From Legionella jordanis (GTDB lineage: Bacteria > Pseudomonadota > Gammaproteobacteria > Legionellales > Legionellaceae): a stretch of DNA of 64,000 bases. Below are positions 1 to 7,429 of this stretch, one piece after another. The position numbers were made by a program, and so were the translations under genes. Location of the stretch: assembly GCF_900637635.1 (NCBI RefSeq), contig NZ_LR134383.1:1519501-1583500 (forward strand), in the 5' to 3' direction. The first letter of the stretch is position 1. The number at the start of each line of letters is the position of its first letter. The notes beneath the pieces are model-generated. The model did no database searches. It was not told the origin of the DNA and saw nothing but the letters and a program-made list of their open reading frames with translations.

Positions 1-2
1 TC

Positions 3-257
3 TACGGCGGGTTTAAAGCTTCATTTAACTATGGGGCTGTTTTGGATGCAGATGGATATAATTTTGTGGTTTCAGAGGAAAGTAGGGAGCGATTTGAAGG
101 GAAAGTCAGAGAAAGGGAAGAATGGCTTGCACAAAGAAAAGCCGAGACTTCGATGGCTACTACCAGAATGATGAAACACGCACTGCATGAGATTGTAGGC
201 ACTCACACGGAGCATGCTGTTGAGTCCCCTACTTCAAAACCCCCAGAGCTTAGATAG
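3..257 (+). CDS. C-terminal end of an unknown protein (runs in from left edge)
   Basis: The reading frame is open to the window edge, so this is the end of a longer gene. About 84 residues are visible. The first TTG in frame (base 42) lies inside the open frame and has no ribosome binding site, so it is probably internal. The tail is charged and helical, rich in Glu and Arg (for example ESRERFEGKVREREEW), and ends in a loose Ser/Thr/Pro-rich stretch. I recognise no domain. It converges with the lipoprotein gene on the other strand, with a hairpin between them. Confidence 0.5.
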   Translation, partial: YGGFKASFNYGAVLDADGYNFVVSEESRERFEGKVREREEWLAQRKAETSMATTRMMKHALHEIVGTHTEHAVESPTSKPPELR

Positions 258-269
258 TTTAAAACAAGA

Positions 270-293
270 CAGTCTTTCACTATGGAAAGGCTG
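270..293 (-). terminator. Rho-independent terminator for the lipoprotein gene
   Basis: A 9-bp stem (CAGTCTTTC / GAAAGGCTG, one G-T pair) with a 6-base loop starts directly after the stop codon of the minus-strand gene. On the minus strand it is followed by TCTTGTTTT, a broken T-run. It may also stop transcripts from the left, but there is no T-run on the plus strand. Confidence 0.5.
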
Positions 294-1388
294 CTATGAC
301 AAACGGGTTAAAGAAATAGGAGGCCCTTGATCATCTTGTCCAATACTGGCAATCAGTCCCACAACATTGGATAGAAGAATTAATGTTTTCTTCGAATTAC
401 CATCGCGATCATCAATATAATACCAATGCCCTCGATAGGGAATAGCAACGGTTGCACAGGTTGGAGGTTTGTCACTATACCTTATCGTCATCATATTGCC
501 TAAAACCAACTGCCAATCAAATACTTGACCATTCGGGTAACGAGTGATAGTGAGCAGATGAGCCCTGGCGTCTTCTGGAGGTATCAAGACGCCTTTGGAA
601 AGGTAATTCATCATGCCTAAAACAGATCGTGTAGACACATAAGCTTTGTGCGGCCCAGGTGTATTCGAAAAAACAATACGATTTTGATGAATGCTGATAC
701 CGGCCTGATGCAAAATCCTTCTATCCTGAGGACTAAGCGTGTAATTCGGACTGAGTTGAAGCACAAGCTCTTCAACTTTATCTTTCGTCATGTGATAACT
801 TAATTGAATGGCATTGTTGCGTTGCATTTTTGCAAGCACCTGAGTCATGCTTAAAAAACTTCTAAATTGGGGAGGGTAACTTGATGTGGATCGTGCAGCG
901 CTAGGTGCATTTACAGCAGTACCTGCTTGTTGTAAAACCAGGCGAAAGACTTGAGCTATGCTCCAGGAGGATTGCAGTAATAATGCGACCTCCTTCAGAG
1001 AGGTCATTCTGAGCAGCTGAGTAGTATATTGTTTATCATCATAAGGCAAATAATTAAAAATAGGATTTTCCGAATAATCAAGTTGTGCAAATGCTGTACC
1101 TTCTCCGCTGGTTGGTCCTGTTTGCGGAAAAAAAGCCCGGCTTGTGAGTGAGCCTGTGCGAGTGAATTTGGTGCTGGCGGAAATGGCTCCCACGTGAAGG
1201 AACATAGGAACCTGATCGTATCGTAAACGAACCAAATTTAATAAAAGCTCTTGTTTATTACTGCTGGCCAAAGCGATGTTGTAATCGTAGCGGTCCCGAT
1301 GAACCACTTTTGGACCGATGGCACGACAACCACATAATAAAACCAGTAAAACCATAATCACTAAGGATAACGGTTTAATGTTTCTCAT
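294..1388 (-). CDS. Predicted lipoprotein of unknown function
   Basis: This is a 364-residue protein. A basic start and hydrophobic stretch end in LLCGC around residues 17-21, which reads as a lipobox, so it is probably a lipid-anchored envelope protein. After the anchor comes a segment of the type ALASSNKQELLLNLVRLRYD followed by a short region predicting a stable sheet. I recall this arrangement from uncharacterised proteobacterial lipoproteins but know no function. The ATG start is supported by AGGAAG about 7 bases upstream. The gene stands alone: nearly 300 empty bases separate it from the next gene on the same strand, and a hairpin follows its stop. Confidence 0.6.
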   Translation of the reverse strand: MRNIKPLSLVIMVLLVLLCGCRAIGPKVVHRDRYDYNIALASSNKQELLLNLVRLRYDQVPMFLHVGAISASTKFTRTGSLTSRAFFPQTGPTSGEGTAFAQLDYSENPIFNYLPYDDKQYTTQLLRMTSLKEVALLLQSSWSIAQVFRLVLQQAGTAVNAPSAARSTSSYPPQFRSFLSMTQVLAKMQRNNAIQLSYHMTKDKVEELVLQLSPNYTLSPQDRRILHQAGISIHQNRIVFSNTPGPHKAYVSTRSVLGMMNYLSKGVLIPPEDARAHLLTITRYPNGQVFDWQLVLGNMMTIRYSDKPPTCATVAIPYRGHWYYIDDRDGNSKKTLILLSNVVGLIASIGQDDQGPPISLTRLS

Positions 1389-1680
1389 TTACACTTCCTG
1401 TTTTATTCAACCTGAACTTCCAAATTTCATTTCGGCAGAAAAGAATGTATAGATGATATCTTGTTGCCAAATATTTTGGTAGAAGTGACAACATGAAATT
1501 CTTGGTAATATTGCGCTGTCTACACAAGCCTATAAATGGAATTAAATTTAAATCCGACTACACTAGCCTTGATTTCATTCATCTGTTGATGAAGAGCTCG
1601 CAGCAAAAAAATACAGCTTGGTAACATTCATAAAAATTACAACAGCTAGAAAGATGTGGTCTTTAGTTGTTGTGAATGCA

Positions 1681-2391
1681 CTAATCTATTTTAACAATTG
1701 AGGATTCCATAAAGTCGGATTTCATCTGCTCATGAGCAGAATGAGATTTGCAGTGGATTTCTGCAGGAACCCCCATCACTGTACTGTAATCTGGAACATT
1801 CTTTACTACAACAGACCCAGCTCCAACAGTTGCAGCACAGCCTATTTCAATTTGTTGGCGTATAGCCGAACCAATGCCGATCCAGCTTAAGTCAGCAATG
1901 CGCACGTTCCCTGCCAGGTGAGCCCCTGGAGAGATATGTACGCCATCACCTAAATTGCAATCGTGATCAATGGTTGCTCCTGTGTTGATAATGCAGGCCA
2001 AACCCACTTTAGCATCCGGATTAATTACCGCACCTGCAAAAATCACAGTTCCCATCCCGATATTGGCGAAACGGCTAATGGTTGCCCTTGGATGAATGAC
2101 AGTCGCTAAGGGAATATTGTTCCTGAGTAAATGCTGACAGATGGACAAACGTTTTTCATTATTACCGATGGCCACAACAACGGCGTCAAAATGTGCAGAA
2201 TTCAAATAAAAAGACTCGCTTCTGCCAATGACTTCCCAAACCCCTACTTTGCTTACATCAGGCCAGGCATCATCGAAAAAAACAATATTACTCCAGCCGG
2301 CGCAGAGTGCTGCGTCGGCTACAACTTTTCCATGGCCCCCAGCCCCAATGATTGCAAGAGATTTCAAATCAGCACCAAACCCTGTGTTCAC
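1681..2391 (-). CDS. NeuD/PglD-family sugar O-acyltransferase
   Basis: The protein has 236 residues. The N-terminus has a Rossmann-like glycine motif (AIIGAGGHGKVVAD, about residues 13-26) typical of the PglD_N domain. The C-terminal two thirds is a left-handed beta-helix of hexapeptide repeats, with GAVINPDAKVG and GDGVHISPGAHLAGNV as clear examples. Family members use acetyl-CoA to acylate amino sugars or sialic-acid-like sugars on surface polysaccharide. A conserved His in the ATIDHDC segment fits the catalytic base of the family. The longest frame starts with GTG at 2391; a TTG nine codons in is another possibility. No other sugar genes are nearby, so the substrate is unknown. Confidence 0.75.
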   Translation of the reverse strand: MNTGFGADLKSLAIIGAGGHGKVVADAALCAGWSNIVFFDDAWPDVSKVGVWEVIGRSESFYLNSAHFDAVVVAIGNNEKRLSICQHLLRNNIPLATVIHPRATISRFANIGMGTVIFAGAVINPDAKVGLACIINTGATIDHDCNLGDGVHISPGAHLAGNVRIADLSWIGIGSAIRQQIEIGCAATVGAGSVVVKNVPDYSTVMGVPAEIHCKSHSAHEQMKSDFMESSIVKID

Positions 2392-2579
2392 CGGTTAAAC
2401 GGCTTATCCTAATAATTTTTTTTAAAAATCTCAATGCAAAATAAATTTAGTAGCGCATCCTTCTATAATTAATCCTGGCATTCGGCGTGCAGTAAATCCC
2501 TTTTATTTTTATTTCATGGCAATATAATGGTTAAAATTTCAGCTTCATCAATGACAGTTTTCCTCAGGAGTTCAGCCAC

Positions 2580-3356
2580 ATGCAAACTATGAACAATAAA
2601 ATTATCTTTATTACCGGTGCTTCAAGCGGCATTGGTGAGGCTTGCGCACGGATCTTTGCGGCCAGTGGAGCGAAACTTATCTTGTCAGCCCGACGAACAG
2701 AAAGGCTTAAAACCCTTGCAGAGCATCTGGAAGAAGCACATGGCACGAAAAGTCACATTTTGCGCCTGGATGTTCGTTCCCAAGAGGAGGTGGACACTCA
2801 AATTTCCAACCTCCCCAAAGACTGGCAGCCCATTGATGTTTTAATTAATAATGCCGGACTTGCCCTTTCCAGTGATCCTTTGCAACAAGGACATATTGAA
2901 AATTGGGATACAATGATAGATACCAATATCAAAGGGCTTTTGTATGTCAGCCGAAAGATTCTTCCTGGTATGCTAGAGCGCAATCATGGACATGTAATAA
3001 ACATTGGTTCCGTTGCTGGTGAAGAATGTTACCCAGGGGGAAATGTTTATTGTGCAACGAAACATGCCGTGCGAGCGATTAGTAAATCAATGCGCCTGGA
3101 TTTGCTGGGTACTGCAATTCGAGTCACAGAAATAGCTCCAGGAGCAGTAGAAACGGAGTTTAGCGAAGTGCGCTGGAATGATAAACAAAAAGCAAAAGCT
3201 TTTTATAATGATTTTACTCCCCTATCCCCTGCAGATATCGCTGATGCAGTATTTTATTCCGCGACCAGACCTCCGCATGTAGACATTTCTGTTTTATCCA
3301 TCATGCCTACTGTTCAGGCTTCGGCACAAAACATGTTCCGAAATAAGCGGGATTGA
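2580..3356 (+). CDS. Short-chain dehydrogenase/reductase, YdfG-like
   Basis: This is a 258-residue classical SDR. The nucleotide-binding motif TGASSGIG is at residues 12-19, LINNAG follows near 90, and the catalytic set is Ser144, Tyr157 and Lys161 (YCATK). Overall it resembles E. coli YdfG, an NADP-dependent 3-hydroxy acid dehydrogenase that also reduces malonic semialdehyde. That substrate is inferred from overall resemblance, not from residues I can check. The ATG at 2580 has AGGAG nine bases upstream; a second ATG three codons later is possible. The gene stands alone, divergent from the acyltransferase gene. Confidence 0.8.
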   Translation: MQTMNNKIIFITGASSGIGEACARIFAASGAKLILSARRTERLKTLAEHLEEAHGTKSHILRLDVRSQEEVDTQISNLPKDWQPIDVLINNAGLALSSDPLQQGHIENWDTMIDTNIKGLLYVSRKILPGMLERNHGHVINIGSVAGEECYPGGNVYCATKHAVRAISKSMRLDLLGTAIRVTEIAPGAVETEFSEVRWNDKQKAKAFYNDFTPLSPADIADAVFYSATRPPHVDISVLSIMPTVQASAQNMFRNKRD

Positions 3357-3459
3357 GCATTATGCTTACATAAAGTATAATATTAACCCATAAGGCCGAT
3401 AACAAAAACATCTGAGGGATTCTTTGGTTGAGGCATAACAGAAATTTTTAGGGGATTTC

Positions 3460-5358
3460 ATGTATAGCGTTTCAAAATTTGGGTTTAATGTTCTAATCTC
3501 TAAGTATTTAAGCCGTTACCCTCAAACCTACAGTCAAATCCAAACGGCGCAAAAGAATAGATTTGAAACTGTTTCCGCCCTTTTAATGAACATTTCCCTT
3601 AAAGAGGAAGACTTTAGAGCCCGAAAGCAATACTGGCTCACACAAATTCACTTTTTGATTCTATTGATACGCAATCATTCAGATGAATTTAGAAAAATTC
3701 TTTCTGATGTCTCAGAAGAAGCCCTAACTCAGGGCAATTTCTCAACAACTGTAAAGGCTTTAATGAAAGCTCTTGAAAATCCCGAGCATGTCAGACAGTT
3801 TGTTGAAATATTGGAAAAAGATGAGCTCAATATAAAACTGGCAACTATTCCGGAAAAACCACATTCAGATGTGAAAAAAGATGGCCTCCATTTAGTGAAT
3901 GGTGATGTTATACAGCTCATCAAATCACAAATTGAATTAGGCCAACATGTTGTAGTAAATGATGCGGCTAACTCCCACCGAGATGGCGCAGCGAAGTACA
4001 ACAAGGGTTCAGTGGAGGAATTAATAGCTCGTCACACTGACGCTGGATGGAAAATGTTGCTTCATTTTGAAAACGTTCATAAGCGAAATCTGGCAACCGA
4101 TAAAAGCACGATCCCATCCGAGGCTCAAAATTTCCCAGACATTGACGTAATCCGTTTCCAAGGGCGTTATCTAAAAATGATGTTGAACATCATCAGCAAT
4201 GTTGTTGAGCATTCAGAAAATTATCTCAAATCGCAAGCTTTTTTAAGTGATTTATTTCTTTCGCAGCCCGATCCGGATGATCCACAATCCCTTCCAATTT
4301 ATTTTGAAATGCAAAATAATTGTTACGAAGTACCCATTGAGGGATTTACCTCCGAGCGCTGGTTTTCAGATTCCAGCCCGCTCCAGTCTCTAGTTGACGT
4401 ATTTAGGGAACAGGTGCAAAGTTATCCTATCACTGTGGTTAGCTATGCGGCGGCTGACCGTCGTACTTTCGATACTTCTCCAATGGATCAGCATTGTACT
4501 TCGAATAAAATTTTGCAAAATCCAAGTGAGGAAAGTCAAAAACTAATGATAGAGGAAGGAGTTAAAGGGCAATGTTTCCAGGCAGTTGAACTGAGTGAAT
4601 TTTTTCGAGCAAACAAAATTCAGAAATCCATCAGTATTATTTGCCTAATGCCCGGCTGTGGAGCATTTGCTAATCCAGCACAAGAGACTGCAAGATATTT
4701 TTTCGAAACGCTAAAAAACAATTATTCTGTGTTAGAACAACATGAAATTACATGTTTTGTACCTGAATTCAGTGAGACACTCTTCAACCTCATGGCCAGA
4801 GAATGCGACGCTTCGATGAGAAGCTCCCATATTCAACGGCACGTCCATCAAAAGAATAAACCCTCTCATGGAATCTGTTTTGAATTTTTGCACAGCAGCA
4901 TTGAATTACGGTTAGAGAGTATTAATTTAGGGAAGCCGGCTTATCACGGGTCTGGTGTAGTTACTATTCTGCCAAGTAATTTAGCAGGGAGCACAAAAAA
5001 GAGTGTAGGCTTTTTTCAAGAATGCAAAGATGTGATTACAACGAACATTCCAGAAAGGAAACATTCCAAAGAACCCTTGAAGACCCTCACAGGCGGTTAT
5101 CTAAAAGCTTTGGATGAGGTTCCGCCTGATACTATTGAGATTCATCTTATTTTAATGGGAACAGGCGGTTTAAAATACAGCATATCTGAAAGCATCACAG
5201 CATTAATGGATGCATTGGGCAGTAAATATCAACATGAATTCAAAATGCCCAAAATTATTTTGCATATTAATGAAAACTCCCCGGGTCAATTTCAGGAGTG
5301 CCAAACAATACTTTCAGAAGCTATCCATCAAGTTAAAATGAGCAGCAGAACGTTCTGA
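3460..5358 (+). CDS. Large cytosolic-type protein with PARG/macro-like motifs; candidate effector
   Basis: The protein has 632 residues, no signal peptide and no membrane segment. I do not recognise it as a whole. Residues 165-191 (VVVNDAAN, then G176, then GSVEEL) resemble the ADP-ribose loop of microbial PARG-type macro domains, where an AN...GG...QEE pattern is usual. Residues 398-406 (PGCGAFANP) resemble the closing GCGxF(G/A)N motif of the same family. The usual double glycine is not intact and Gln-Glu-Glu reads Val-Glu-Glu. A second region (VVTILPSN at 500-507, MGTGG at 566-570) also has macro-like spacing. The N-terminal 140 residues are helical. The ATG follows TTAGGGG. A role in ADP-ribose removal, or as a secreted effector, is inference. 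Confidence 0.45.
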   Translation: MYSVSKFGFNVLISKYLSRYPQTYSQIQTAQKNRFETVSALLMNISLKEEDFRARKQYWLTQIHFLILLIRNHSDEFRKILSDVSEEALTQGNFSTTVKALMKALENPEHVRQFVEILEKDELNIKLATIPEKPHSDVKKDGLHLVNGDVIQLIKSQIELGQHVVVNDAANSHRDGAAKYNKGSVEELIARHTDAGWKMLLHFENVHKRNLATDKSTIPSEAQNFPDIDVIRFQGRYLKMMLNIISNVVEHSENYLKSQAFLSDLFLSQPDPDDPQSLPIYFEMQNNCYEVPIEGFTSERWFSDSSPLQSLVDVFREQVQSYPITVVSYAAADRRTFDTSPMDQHCTSNKILQNPSEESQKLMIEEGVKGQCFQAVELSEFFRANKIQKSISIICLMPGCGAFANPAQETARYFFETLKNNYSVLEQHEITCFVPEFSETLFNLMARECDASMRSSHIQRHVHQKNKPSHGICFEFLHSSIELRLESINLGKPAYHGSGVVTILPSNLAGSTKKSVGFFQECKDVITTNIPERKHSKEPLKTLTGGYLKALDEVPPDTIEIHLILMGTGGLKYSISESITALMDALGSKYQHEFKMPKIILHINENSPGQFQECQTILSEAIHQVKMSSRTF

Positions 5359-5436
5359 ACTGAAGATTGAATTATCAGTTTTCTGCTGCTGTCTGATTGG
5401 TGGTTTCCAAAGAGCCTAAAGTTAAATTTTGTTCTT

Positions 5437-5775
5437 CTAAGGCTTAGATTTTGCCTCAACAGCCTGTTGCTGAACTTGCTTAATTTGTTGCTCCAAACTG
5501 GATTGCAGCTGTTTCATTTGATTTTGGGTGTCCTGATTTAACTTCTGAATTTGGCTCTGCAATTGACTTTGTGTCTGTTTGATTTGGTTTTGCAATTGGT
5601 TATTTAAGGTTGTCAGTTGCTGTTGTTGCTGGTCTTGCAACTGTTTGAGTTGGCTTTGGATTTGGTTATTTAATTGTTGGATTTGCTGTTCTGGAGTACC
5701 AGACAACTGGGATGCTGCAGCATAGATATCTACACTTATAAATGCCGCACAGGCAAAAAGAGTTATTTTTTTCAT
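5437..5775 (-). CDS. Small secreted glutamine-rich coiled-coil protein
   Basis: This 112-residue protein starts with a typical signal peptide (MKKITLFACAAFISV, cleavage probably after IYA or AAA near residue 19-21). From residue 35 to 111 it is built of seven back-to-back 11-residue units, such as LNNQIQSQLKQ, LNNQLQNQIKQ and LQSSLEQQIKQ, with hydrophobic residues at positions 1, 5 and 9. That is a hendecad pattern, expected to form a coiled coil. Gln is by far the commonest residue. AAGGA precedes the ATG. It is probably periplasmic and oligomeric; the function is unknown. It diverges from the LuxR-type gene, with about 100 bases between them. Confidence 0.65.
   Translation of the reverse strand: MKKITLFACAAFISVDIYAAASQLSGTPEQQIQQLNNQIQSQLKQLQDQQQQQLTTLNNQLQNQIKQTQSQLQSQIQKLNQDTQNQMKQLQSSLEQQIKQVQQQAVEAKSKP
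5443..5673 (-). repeat. Seven tandem degenerate 33-base repeats (11-residue units)
   Basis: The coding sequence for residues 35-111 divides with no remainder into seven units of 11 codons. Unit-to-unit DNA identity is partial but visible, for example repeated TTGCAATTG/TTGGTTATTTAA-type blocks on the plus strand. Residues 24-34 may be an eighth, diverged unit. This looks like internal duplication and would be prone to copy-number change. Confidence 0.7.
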
Positions 5776-5878
5776 TGAATTTCCTTATTATTACATTTGG
5801 ATTTACTTTAACAAGTTTTCGGGACATTGCAACTCAGCGTGTTGTCTTCAGTAAATATATTGCTAAGATGCCAACAAT

Positions 5879-6739
5879 ATGTTAAATTATTGCACAGTAT
5901 ATGTACTTTCAGGCTGTATTATGTGGGTTATGGATAGGAAAAATTCAGAGCAGGCTGTAAATCCCCAAAATTTAATCAATTATACAGACTATATAAATCA
6001 AACGTGTAAAAGTTTGTTTAAGCTTCTGGGCATTAATCACTTTAGTTATGTGGAGATTAATTGCGATGGTGAGTTTTTTTGGTTAGGCAGCAACAGTCAG
6101 TATTTAGAACGCTGCATTCACCAGCAACTAGTGGATGAAGCACCGGTGAGTATTTTAAAAACTTATCCTAAAAGTGGTTTTTATTTGATTGATGCATATC
6201 AAGAGGAATATAAGGCACACAGTTTACCGGTCTTTGAACTGCTTAATGATTTTGAATATGGCCATTCGTTTCGTATTTTAGAGGTGGATAACCAACGAAC
6301 TGTTAAGCTTTATTCTTTTGAAGCCCCTCTGCAAAGACCGGATATTAATCAAATTTATTTAAATAATCTTGATGTATTTAAACGTTTTAACATGTATTTT
6401 GAAAATAAATTGTCTTTTATCCGTGAAGGGATACACAAAAATTACATAGCCAACAGCCGCCACTCTGAGTTTCTTGATCTGCTTAATGCCCCTATTCAGC
6501 AAAATAATCGCATTGTATGCGAATGGGAAAATGAATTTCACAATGAAAACGAGGTTCAAATCACCCCTCGAGAGAAAGAAATATTAATGTGGTATTTAAA
6601 GGGAAAAACAGCTGAAGAAACCGCCCGATTGCTGAAAATATCCAGACGAACTATTGAAAGACATTTTGAGAATTTACGCGAAAAACTTGGTTGTTTTTCC
6701 AAAAATCAAATTGCTTTAAAATTACTCCGTTTAATTTAA
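5879..6739 (+). CDS. LuxR-type transcriptional regulator
   Basis: The C-terminal 65 residues are a clear GerE/LuxR helix-turn-helix: TPREKEILMWYLKGKTAEETA, then ISRRTIERHFENLREKLG. Arg and Glu positions fit the DNA-binding helix. The N-terminal 200 residues should be a sensory domain, but I cannot assign it to the acyl-homoserine-lactone class. Legionella carries many LuxR proteins of this size. The start is uncertain: ATGs at 5879, 5921 and 5930 are all in frame with weak ribosome sites, and the one at 5930 (MDRKNSE) gives a more typical cytosolic N-terminus. No receiver domain is present, so control by phosphorylation is unlikely. Confidence 0.75.
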   Translation: MLNYCTVYVLSGCIMWVMDRKNSEQAVNPQNLINYTDYINQTCKSLFKLLGINHFSYVEINCDGEFFWLGSNSQYLERCIHQQLVDEAPVSILKTYPKSGFYLIDAYQEEYKAHSLPVFELLNDFEYGHSFRILEVDNQRTVKLYSFEAPLQRPDINQIYLNNLDVFKRFNMYFENKLSFIREGIHKNYIANSRHSEFLDLLNAPIQQNNRIVCEWENEFHNENEVQITPREKEILMWYLKGKTAEETARLLKISRRTIERHFENLREKLGCFSKNQIALKLLRLI

Positions 6740-6751
6740 TTTGATTTAAAA

Positions 6752-7429
6752 CTATTTGTACGATTGCAAAATTTCATTGGTGAAGCGACTTCTTAAATAA
6801 AAGCCGCGTGGAAGCGTTAAAATTTTATTGCCTTCCTGATCAAACCCATAACACAGTGATTTGGCATTTGCGGCTTTCGGCCTAACTTGCAGATACGTTC
6901 CCATGCTGGCATTCAACTCTTCCAATCGTCCGCTACTGATCATAAAAACCAATTCTTCCCAATCTTTCTCGAGAATAGCTGTCTGTTCAGGACTAGGAGA
7001 CCACAAAAAACCCTGACCTATGCGCCTTTGATGAAACGGGATATTTCTGTCCCCTTCGATAGGGACCCAAAGAATACGTTGCAATTTGCTCCAGCATTGG
7101 GAAGTAGTCCATTGCTGTGTATGGATGCTTAAGAGAGGAATGCTTGTAACAAAAGTTGACTCTGAAGGTTTGCCTTGACTGTTTAAAGGCAATGTTTTCA
7201 GTTCGATCCCGAGTTGTGAAAAATCAGGGACAGCCTTATTTCCTGCAGTTGCACCAAGAGCAAGCTCGATCGCCATTCCCACCCAACCTTTGCGTCGATT
7301 ATTATCCTCGGGAATGTTTAACTGCAGTAAACTGGCAAGCTGTGCAAAGGTTAAGCTTTCGATGCGAGCACAAAGCGCCAGCAAATCGCCTTCATTCTTC
7401 AAAAGCTTTGGATTTGGCGGTTGAAGCAT
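6752..7429 (-). CDS. mutH: DNA mismatch repair endonuclease MutH
   Basis: The protein has 225 residues. The catalytic set Asp69, Glu76 and Lys78 lies in PDFSQLGIELKTLP, matching Asp70/Glu77/Lys79 of E. coli MutH. RKGWVGMAIELALGATAG precedes it and YLQVRPKAANAKS and LPRGFYLRSRFT follow, all MutH hallmarks. It nicks the unmethylated strand at hemimethylated GATC after MutS-MutL activation, so a Dam methylase is expected elsewhere in the genome. I take the ATG at 7429, with AAGGGGAG just upstream; a frame nine codons longer exists. The start lies inside the end of the channel gene, a 38-base overlap, so the two are probably translationally coupled. Confidence 0.93.
   Translation of the reverse strand: MLQPPNPKLLKNEGDLLALCARIESLTFAQLASLLQLNIPEDNNRRKGWVGMAIELALGATAGNKAVPDFSQLGIELKTLPLNSQGKPSESTFVTSIPLLSIHTQQWTTSQCWSKLQRILWVPIEGDRNIPFHQRRIGQGFLWSPSPEQTAILEKDWEELVFMISSGRLEELNASMGTYLQVRPKAANAKSLCYGFDQEGNKILTLPRGFYLRSRFTNEILQSYK

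Noticed and set aside
2131-2412. 93-codon plus-strand open frame
   Set aside because: Antisense to the acyltransferase beta-helix; no ribosome site and no domain.
5443-5673. CRISPR-like repeats
   Set aside because: Repeats are tandem without spacers and encode hendecads in a signal-peptide protein.
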